A stretch of DNA of 29,226 bases, from NCBI GenBank assembly GCA_045534165.1, contig JAZSJD010000057.1:1-29226 (forward strand), given 5' to 3'. Numbering within the stretch: the first letter of the stretch is position 1; each line of letters starts with the position of its first letter. The position numbers and the translations under genes were made by a program. The notes beneath the pieces were generated by a model. That model had not been told where the DNA came from and searched no databases. It saw nothing but the letters and a program-made list of their open reading frames with translations. Positions 23,630 to 29,226 of the stretch are shown here, piece by piece. The stretch is from SIG575 sp045534165. GTDB taxonomy: Bacteria > Bacillota > Clostridia > Oscillospirales > Acutalibacteraceae.

Positions 23630-24451
23630 ATGGGAAAACTTTATGTTGTGGGAACTCCCATAGGAAATTTAGGTGATTTTTCCCCAAGGGCTGTGAAAAC
23701 GCTGGAAGAATGTGATTTTATCGCAGCAGAAGACACACGGGTTACACTGAAACTTCTTAACCATTTCGGCATCAAAAAACAGATGGTAAGTTATTTTGAA
23801 CATAACAGAACAGAGCAGGGCGAAAAAATTATTGCACGTCTTTTATCAGGTGAAGTTTGTGCTTTGGTGACTGATGCAGGTATGCCTGCAATTTCCGACC
23901 CGGGTGAAGATCTGGTAAGAGCTTGTCACGAAAACAATATTGCTGTTGAATCCGTACCGGGTCCTTGTGCTTTTTCAACTGCACTTGCAATTTCAGGAAT
24001 GCCCAGCGGAAGATTCACATTTGAGGGCTTTCTCAGCATGACAAAAAACAGCAGACGTGAACATCTGCTGTCGCTTAAAGATGAAAAAAGAACGATGATT
24101 TTTTATGAAGCACCTCACAAACTTGCAGCAACGCTTAAAGATATGTATGAAAATTTTGGCGACAGAAATATTGCAATTGTAAGGGAAATCACCAAGATTC
24201 ACGAAGAAGTTATAAGAACAACTTTTTCAGAAGCTGTGAAACTTTATGGTGACGGTTCTCTGAAAGGTGAAATAGTTTTAATTATTGACGGAAAAAAAGA
24301 AGAAAAAAAGGAAATTACACTTGAAGATGCTGTGGCAATTGCACGTGAGAAAATCGAAGAAGGCTTTTCGAAAAATGAAAGTGCAAAATTTGCTGCAAAG
24401 GCAACGGGTATAAAAAAAGGTGATATATATTCTGAACTTACGGAGGATTAA
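23630..24451 (+). CDS. rsmI: 16S rRNA (cytidine(1402)-2'-O)-methyltransferase
   Basis: It methylates the ribose of C1402 in the decoding centre of 16S rRNA. It is 273 residues with a tetrapyrrole-methylase fold: YVVGTPIGNLGDFSPRA, CDFIAAEDTRVT, LVTDAGMPAISDPGEDLVRA and SVPGPCAFSTALAISGMP. The C-terminal extension (NESAKFAAKATGIKKGDIYSEL) is the small helical domain typical of RsmI. The ATG is one base after the trmN6 stop and has GAGGTGA before it. Confidence 0.95.
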   Translation: MGKLYVVGTPIGNLGDFSPRAVKTLEECDFIAAEDTRVTLKLLNHFGIKKQMVSYFEHNRTEQGEKIIARLLSGEVCALVTDAGMPAISDPGEDLVRACHENNIAVESVPGPCAFSTALAISGMPSGRFTFEGFLSMTKNSRREHLLSLKDEKRTMIFYEAPHKLAATLKDMYENFGDRNIAIVREITKIHEEVIRTTFSEAVKLYGDGSLKGEIVLIIDGKKEEKKEITLEDAVAIAREKIEEGFSKNESAKFAAKATGIKKGDIYSELTED

Positions 24452-24453
24452 AA

Positions 24454-25074
24454 ATGGATGCGGTTATTAATTATTTAAAAGAGTATTGGGTGCTTGTGTT
24501 ACTGCTTGTTGTAGCTTTTATAGCAATGCTTTTTATGTTCAGGAAAGCAAGTATATCAGCTACTAAAGCAAAAGAAAGAAAAGAAGAACTTATTAAAAAA
24601 CTTGACCGACTTAAATTCCTGAAAGAAAATTATTCAGAATTGACAGAAGAAAAAATAAAAAATGATAATTCGGAAGATTTATTTGATGGTGTTGTGTCAA
24701 ACATACAGTATAAACTTGAAGCACAATCTGATATGAATCAGGCTTTTGAAAAGCTTAATGAAGAATCAAAAATGATTTACGGATTCAGTTATTTCCTTGA
24801 AGAAGCTGAAAATAAACCATCTGAATTTTTCAGGCAGTATACAAAACCTATTACACCTTATGTGGCAGCAGCCTGTAAAGCTTTTGCAGATAAAGAACTG
24901 TTTGCTCTGATAAAAGAAGAATACGACAGCTTTGATGAAGAAAATGAAACAGCATCTGTTATTGAAGAAAAAATAAATAAACTTGATGATGAAATAAAAG
25001 AAAAACTTGATGTTGTTCAGATGAAAAAAAGAGCAATGGAATTCATCAAAGAAAATGCTGAAAAGTTTATATAA
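24454..25074 (+). CDS. Small membrane-anchored coiled-coil protein, function unknown
   Basis: I do not recognise this 206-residue protein. One hydrophobic segment at about residues 11-30 (YWVLVLLLVVAFIAMLFMF) anchors it. The rest is charged, Lys/Glu-rich and largely helical, with likely coiled coil at about 33-65 and 165-200. There is no cleavable signal peptide and no Cys motif. It starts two bases after the rsmI stop with CGGAGGATTAAAA as ribosome binding site, so it is co-transcribed with trmN6 and rsmI. Its layout resembles a scaffold or surface-linked helper, but nothing shows a function. Confidence 0.75.
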   Translation: MDAVINYLKEYWVLVLLLVVAFIAMLFMFRKASISATKAKERKEELIKKLDRLKFLKENYSELTEEKIKNDNSEDLFDGVVSNIQYKLEAQSDMNQAFEKLNEESKMIYGFSYFLEEAENKPSEFFRQYTKPITPYVAAACKAFADKELFALIKEEYDSFDEENETASVIEEKINKLDDEIKEKLDVVQMKKRAMEFIKENAEKFI

Positions 25075-25089
25075 ACTTGATATCAAATA

Positions 25090-25118
25090 TTGATTAAGCC
25101 TGATAAATGTAGTATAAT
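25090..25118 (+). promoter_or_regulatory. Sigma-A-type promoter for the membrane-protein operon
   Basis: TTGATT (25090-25095), exactly 17 bases, and a perfect TATAAT (25113-25118). It lies 45 bases before the TTG start of the next gene. Confidence 0.82.
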
Positions 25119-25163
25119 ATAATTTATTAAAATTTTATTTTTGCCGAAAAAGGAGGATTACTT

Positions 25164-26744
25164 TTGGACGAGAATAAAGAAAAAGAATTGCAGGGAGAAG
25201 AAGTTGAAGAAAATTCAGCTGAAACACTCTCTGAACAGGAAAAAGAAGAAGTAGGCAAGATTATTGACCAAATGAAAAACAGTGAAGAAACCAAAACAAT
25301 TACTGATTGGGACGGTTTGGCTCAGGTTGGGGATTCTGCTGAGGAACTCATTGAAGAAGCAGATGCTGAAGAATCAGAAGAAGCTGACGCAGAGGAAATT
25401 TCTGAAGAAATTAATGAAGATGAACTTTGCATCAGATGCGGTAAAAGAAAAAGATACACAGAACTTGATGAAGATTATCCTTACTGCAAAGCCTGCCGTG
25501 AGGATATGAAAAAAACACCTATGAATCCATGGGGTATTGTGGCTGTTATTGTTACAGCTTTGTTTGGTGTTATCGCAACTCTTTTTGGAACTTTCATATT
25601 TCTGACAACAGCTCCTTACATTAAGGGCGATATATTCATGAAAGAAGGAAATTATCGTTCAGCTATTACCAGCTATCAGGAAGTAATATCCCAGACTCAG
25701 GCTGTGAACCAGGTTTTCTATCAAAACGGTGTTATATCACCAACAGATGAGCCGATTATAGATGTAAGTTCAAGTGTTTATGCAAGAATTGTCAAGGCTT
25801 TTTATGAATCAGGTATGTTGATTTCAGCTCAGGATTATTTCAATGTTCTTGAAGAAACAGGCGACCTTGAAAAAGCTAAATTCAAAGAGATAAAAGAAAT
25901 GAAAGAAATTTTTGATCTGATGTTATCAACAGATTCTGAAGTTACAAAAAATTATCAGGAATTGATGAGAGAACTTGTTTATGCTGAAGAAAAGAAAGAT
26001 ATAAAAGATATTCAGAAACACCTTGATGATATCGAGAAACTTAAATCTGACAAAAAATATGATAAACATATGTTGGCGTATATTCAGTTCTATATCTGCC
26101 AATATGTAAATAACAGCGAAAACCAGCAGATTAAATATCTTGAAGAAGTTAAATCAGGTGGCAAAGCATATCAGTTAATCTGGCAGTCAAGTCTTCCTAT
26201 GGCTTATCTCAAAGCAGGTGATTTTGAAAAGGCTGAAAAAATATCAAATGAAGTCCTTGAAGATTCACCTGAAATGATTGAAGCTTATCAGTTCCTGATG
26301 AAAACAAAAATCAGACAGAATGATCCCAAGGCAGCACTTGAACTTTTTGATAAAGCGCTGGAAACAATGAACAATATTTATGTTGTGGGTGAAAATGAAC
26401 TGACAATGCCTTATACATTGTGGACTGAAAAAGCAACTGCACATGCATTGCTTGGCCAGAAAGATGAAGCACTTGCTGCTATTAATGAGTCTTACACTCA
26501 GGGCGCTGATGTTCACAGTGTAAATGTTTACACACTTCTTCACTATGTTTATTGTGTTGAAGGCACAGAGCCTAAAGAGGCAAACGGCGGAAAGATTTAT
26601 GACAATGTAGACAGTGGCTATGATATAGGTTTAAGTCTTTTTGCAAGCAACGGAATGAAAGTAAGCAAAGAAGTTCAGGATGTTATTGACGGCAAAAGAG
26701 AAATGGAAGATGTACTGGTGAACGGGGAGGCATATTTACAATGA
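25164..26744 (+). CDS. Zinc-ribbon, single-span membrane protein with TPR-like repeats
   Basis: This is a 526-residue protein of unknown function. Residues 1-87 are very acidic. A zinc-ribbon-like pair follows with Cys at 89, 92, 108 and 111 (CIRCGKRKR, then YCKACRED). One transmembrane helix lies at about 124-149. The remaining 375 residues are helical with TPR-like units (DIFMKEGNYRSAITSYQEVI, MAYLKAGDFEKAEKISNEVL, KAALELFDKALETM, AHALLGQKDEALAAI). By its layout the ribbon would face the cytoplasm and the TPR part the outside, but topology is inferred. The start is TTG: AAGGAGGATTACTT gives ideal spacing and there is no nearby ATG. It overlaps the next gene by four bases (ATGA). Confidence 0.82.
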   Translation: MDENKEKELQGEEVEENSAETLSEQEKEEVGKIIDQMKNSEETKTITDWDGLAQVGDSAEELIEEADAEESEEADAEEISEEINEDELCIRCGKRKRYTELDEDYPYCKACREDMKKTPMNPWGIVAVIVTALFGVIATLFGTFIFLTTAPYIKGDIFMKEGNYRSAITSYQEVISQTQAVNQVFYQNGVISPTDEPIIDVSSSVYARIVKAFYESGMLISAQDYFNVLEETGDLEKAKFKEIKEMKEIFDLMLSTDSEVTKNYQELMRELVYAEEKKDIKDIQKHLDDIEKLKSDKKYDKHMLAYIQFYICQYVNNSENQQIKYLEEVKSGGKAYQLIWQSSLPMAYLKAGDFEKAEKISNEVLEDSPEMIEAYQFLMKTKIRQNDPKAALELFDKALETMNNIYVVGENELTMPYTLWTEKATAHALLGQKDEALAAINESYTQGADVHSVNVYTLLHYVYCVEGTEPKEANGGKIYDNVDSGYDIGLSLFASNGMKVSKEVQDVIDGKREMEDVLVNGEAYLQ

Positions 26745-27256
26745 GATATATCAATGCAATAGTAAAAATCCTTACCTTTCCCGGTGGATTTTTAAAAGGT
26801 TTCTGGGAACAGATATTATGTAGAATCTACAAAACTCCTGTGGAAAACAGAAAGTATTTCCAGTTTAATGAAATGGCAGGTCACATTGAACATGAACCGT
26901 TTGCAACAAAAGAAAAAAGCTTCTGGTTTTGTTTTATAAGTGGCATAATTCTTTTCTTTACAGGTTTGTTTTTTGCTGCTCCTGCTGCAGTAGGTTTGTC
27001 ATTACTTTATACATCAGGTTTTCTGAAAGTTTTAAGTATTATCTGCCTTTATGTAGGTCTTTCAATGCTTACAAATATTTTCCCGTCAATTGAAGATGGC
27101 CTTATGATGTGGGAAAACTATAAGAATATGAATATCGTTAAAAAAATTATTTTTGCTCCCGGTGCAATTATTATGTACATCGGTGCTTATGCAGAAAGTT
27201 TTGGCATTACATTCCTTACAAATGTTGGTTTAGCAGCATTGTTGCTGTTTTTATAA
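26741..27256 (+). CDS. Polytopic membrane protein, function unknown
   Basis: I do not recognise this 171-residue protein. It starts with a short amphipathic segment (INAIVKILTFPGGFLKGFWEQILCRI) and a polar stretch containing EMAGHIEHEP. Three or four hydrophobic helices follow (about 68-88, 91-115, 140-158, 160-171). The HIEHE cluster lies before the first membrane helix and could bind a metal, but it is not a standard protease motif, so I make no enzymatic claim. Its ATG overlaps the stop of the zinc-ribbon/TPR gene, implying coupled synthesis with it. Confidence 0.75.
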   Translation: MRYINAIVKILTFPGGFLKGFWEQILCRIYKTPVENRKYFQFNEMAGHIEHEPFATKEKSFWFCFISGIILFFTGLFFAAPAAVGLSLLYTSGFLKVLSIICLYVGLSMLTNIFPSIEDGLMMWENYKNMNIVKKIIFAPGAIIMYIGAYAESFGITFLTNVGLAALLLFL

Positions 27257-27276
27257 TTTGAAAATGAGGTGATAAA

Positions 27277-28161
27277 ATGACAGGAGATTTTAAATCAGAC
27301 GGAATTATGTTTGCCATAGCCGGTGCGGTTATTGTATTCGTAATTGTCCAGTCAGTGTTCTTCATTGTTAAATCCTGGAAAAGAGGAAAGGAAATAGGTA
27401 TTGACACAAAAGTTCTCAGAAACACAGTAACATCAAGTGCAATTTTTACAGTTGCTCCCGCAATTTCAATTCTTGCAACAGTTTTTGCTCTTGGTAATGC
27501 TCTGGGAATTGTTCTTCCCTGGATCAGACTTTCAGTTATCGGTAACTTAGCTCAGGAAACAACTGCAGCACAGACAACTCTTGATTTCTGGGGTCTTTCT
27601 TTGCGCAATGCAGTTGAAGATCCGACACAGTTTGCAACAATTGCTGTTGCAATGACTATCAGTAGTATTGCTCCCTTGCTTCTGATTCCTTTCTTGTGCA
27701 AGCTTCTCCAGAAAAAAGTTGGTTCAGCAATGAACAGTGGTAAAAAGTCAGAAAAAGGTACAAGTTTGGGTGATGTTATTTCTGCAGCAGCTTTCATTGG
27801 TATTATTTCAGCTTTCGTTGCACGTGAAATCAACGGTATGACACTTACAACAAAAACTCTTGAAACCGAAGCAGGTGAAGTTGTTAAGAATGCAGCAGGC
27901 GAGATTATAAAATATAAAATGATTACAGGCTCAGCAGGTCTTATTTCAATTCTTGTTTTAATCAGTGCAATGCTTATTATGCTTGTGCTCACAATCCTTT
28001 GCAATAAGTTCAAATTAACAAAACTTGAACCATTCACAATGCCTATCGCAATGTTTGCAGCAATGGGAATTGCAATTTTACTTATGAGCTTCCTTCCCGA
28101 AACACTTACAGGCTTTACCTGGTATGAAATAGATAAGGTGGTGGAAATAGTCAATGGCTAA
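27277..28161 (+). CDS. DUF5058-family membrane protein
   Basis: This is a 294-residue polytopic membrane protein with about six hydrophobic segments. The N-terminal block (GAVIVFVIVQSVFFIVKSWKRGKEIGID followed by SSAIFTVAPAISIL and LPWIRLSVIG) matches my knowledge of the DUF5058 family, found mostly in Firmicutes and without known function; I could not check this against a database. AATGAGGTGATAAA precedes the ATG. Its last eight bases overlap the next membrane-protein gene in another frame, so the two are probably made together and may form one complex, for example a two-part transporter. That is inference. Confidence 0.75.
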   Translation: MTGDFKSDGIMFAIAGAVIVFVIVQSVFFIVKSWKRGKEIGIDTKVLRNTVTSSAIFTVAPAISILATVFALGNALGIVLPWIRLSVIGNLAQETTAAQTTLDFWGLSLRNAVEDPTQFATIAVAMTISSIAPLLLIPFLCKLLQKKVGSAMNSGKKSEKGTSLGDVISAAAFIGIISAFVAREINGMTLTTKTLETEAGEVVKNAAGEIIKYKMITGSAGLISILVLISAMLIMLVLTILCNKFKLTKLEPFTMPIAMFAAMGIAILLMSFLPETLTGFTWYEIDKVVEIVNG

Positions 28162-28837
28162 GAATAAACATATGAGCCCTAAAGAAAAAGATTATTTTGA
28201 TTTGGTTCACAGATGGGGTATTATGTGGACAATCGGCGCTGTTTTAATGCTTTTGTGCGTGCCCGTTCTCATTTGTATTAAAGAGGGCGTTTTACCTGAT
28301 TGGGCAGCGCTGGGACAAGTTTTACCCAAATTAATGTCACTTTATTGGGTAACAGCAGTTGTTGAAGTTATTGCTTATGTTCCTATGTTAGGTGCAGGCG
28401 GTACATACCTTTCATTTGTTACAGGTAACATTTCCAACCTTAAACTTCCCGTTGGTCTTAATGCAATGAACACAGCAAAAGTAAAGGCTAACACAGAAGA
28501 AGGTGAGGTTATTTCAACAATTGCAATTGGTGTGTCAGCAATTGTAACAACAGTTATTATTGCTGTTGGTGTTATTGTTTTCTCTATTGTTGTGTCACCT
28601 GATTTGCTCCAGAAAGCACCTGTTAAATATGCATTTGACTTTGTTCTTCCCGCATTGTTCGGTGCTCTTGCAGCAAGTTATTTCTTAAAATATTGGAAAC
28701 TCCTCCTCGTTGCAGTTGGTGTTGGTGTGATTGTTCTTATTTTCTCACCTTCAATGGTTGCAGGTACACTTATGTTCATCACAATCGTTGCAGCACTCGT
28801 TGCAGGATTTGTTATGTATAAACTCAAATGGATCTGA
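28154..28837 (+). CDS. Membrane protein, likely partner of the DUF5058 protein
   Basis: This is a 227-residue protein with about five or six hydrophobic helices. The most conserved-looking stretch is VIAYVPMLGAGGTYLSFVTGNISNLKLPVGLNAMNTAK, a Gly-rich loop between helices as often seen in transport proteins. I do not recognise a named family. It overlaps the upstream DUF5058 gene by eight bases and has AAGGTGGTGG as ribosome binding site inside that gene. The tight coupling suggests a two-subunit membrane system. The next gene, rpe, starts ten bases after its stop. Confidence 0.72.
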   Translation: MAKNKHMSPKEKDYFDLVHRWGIMWTIGAVLMLLCVPVLICIKEGVLPDWAALGQVLPKLMSLYWVTAVVEVIAYVPMLGAGGTYLSFVTGNISNLKLPVGLNAMNTAKVKANTEEGEVISTIAIGVSAIVTTVIIAVGVIVFSIVVSPDLLQKAPVKYAFDFVLPALFGALAASYFLKYWKLLLVAVGVGVIVLIFSPSMVAGTLMFITIVAALVAGFVMYKLKWI

Positions 28838-28847
28838 GGAATTTAAA

Positions 28848-29226
28848 ATGATTAAAATTTCTCCCTCAATGCTTTCCTGTGATTTTTCAAAAATGGGCAG
28901 GGAAGCAGAAGAAATTTCTGAATCAGGGGCAGATATGCTCCACCTTGATGTAATGGACGGCCACTTTGTACCAAACACTACTTTCGGTGCAACTGTTATA
29001 AAATCAATAAGGCATACAAGTGATATCATTTTCGATGTTCACCTGATGATTTCAGACCCGCTGAAATATGCAGAGGATTTTGTGAATGCAGGGGCAGACA
29101 TTATCACTTTCCACGTTGAAAGTGATAGTGATATAAAAGAAACAATTGATAAAATCAAGTCACTTTCCTGCAAGGTAGGTTTAAGTGTCAAGCCGAAAAC
29201 TCCCATCGAACAAGTTTTCCCTTACC
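28848..29226 (+). CDS. rpe: Ribulose-phosphate 3-epimerase (3'-truncated by window end)
   Basis: It interconverts ribulose-5-phosphate and xylulose-5-phosphate in the pentose phosphate pathway. About 126 N-terminal residues are visible of the usual 215-220. The TIM-barrel motifs are clear: MIKISPSMLSCDFSKMG, MLHLDVMDGHFVPNTTFG with the metal-binding His and Asp, FDVHLMI, and the start of VGLSVKPKTPIEQ. The frame is open to the window edge. GAGGAATTTAAA precedes the ATG. Nothing in the preceding membrane genes is related to sugar metabolism, so the linkage may be accidental. Confidence 0.95.
   Translation, partial: MIKISPSMLSCDFSKMGREAEEISESGADMLHLDVMDGHFVPNTTFGATVIKSIRHTSDIIFDVHLMISDPLKYAEDFVNAGADIITFHVESDSDIKETIDKIKSLSCKVGLSVKPKTPIEQVFPY

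Noticed and set aside
25078..25103. Palindromic TTGATATCAA and nearby ATTGAT repeat after the coiled-coil gene as a terminator
   Set aside because: The short AT-rich palindrome has no following T-run, and the region is better explained by the promoter at 25090-25118.
27552..28154. 200-codon open frame on the minus strand
   Set aside because: It lies entirely antisense to the DUF5058 gene, has no ribosome binding site, and its composition reflects the complement of a hydrophobic coding frame.

Overview
The window is a chromosomal, mostly vegetative segment from a low-GC, Gram-positive, spore-forming member of the Clostridia, probably an uncultured gut Oscillospirales-type bacterium. The lineage is inferred from three things: AT-rich coding with AAGGAGGTGAT-type ribosome binding sites, the sporulation genes yabP and yabQ beside divIC, and a recJ-rel-dtd-hydrolase-hemZ order of the kind seen in Firmicutes. 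TGA is used as a normal stop. I see no tRNA, rRNA, CRISPR array, prophage or plasmid genes. No gene-free stretch exceeds about 125 bases.

Layout. (1) 1-1122 is the 3' part of a SulP anion transporter, closed by a terminator. (2) 1156-7309 is one operon from a strong sigma-A-type promoter: two unrelated FAD oxidoreductases (BaiN/HI0933 type and COG2509 type), proB, proA, and a metallophosphoesterase with a C-terminal Fn3-like domain, then a terminator. (3) 7343-8776 is the only minus-strand block: an aldose-1-epimerase-like gene followed at once by a REP-associated tyrosine transposase (RAYT). Two REP-like hairpins lie inside the RAYT reading frame. (4) 8839-9897 is a YkvI-type membrane protein. 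(5) 9888-19446 is a long run: recJ, rel, dtd, a metallo-beta-lactamase-fold hydrolase, hemZ, a uridine-kinase-like gene and a SpoVB-like flippase. (6) 19421-22843 corresponds to the Bacillus yabN-yabR cluster (mazG, rqcP, yabP, yabQ, divIC, S1 protein) with a HU gene inserted and a DUF1858 gene at the end, closed by a strong terminator. (7) 22846-25074 holds trmN6, rsmI and a small coiled-coil membrane protein. (8) 25090 to the end holds a zinc-ribbon/TPR membrane protein, three more membrane proteins including a DUF5058 member, and the start of rpe.

How the genes fit together. proB and proA make glutamate semialdehyde phosphate and semialdehyde for proline. Rel, Dtd, RqcP, TrmN6 and RsmI act in translation quality control and ribosome or tRNA modification, and MazG cleans the nucleotide pool. 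YabP and YabQ serve spore formation, while DivIC is needed in every cell cycle. A near-consensus promoter inside the 3' end of yabQ appears to give divIC its own vegetative transcription.

The most unusual signal is the inverted pair of GTAG-headed, covarying imperfect hairpins inside the RAYT gene. They have the architecture of REP elements, the sequences RAYT proteins act on, yet they are translated as part of the enzyme. The second candidate for an undescribed system is the four-gene membrane operon at 25164-28837. I found no defence island or other obvious exotic system.
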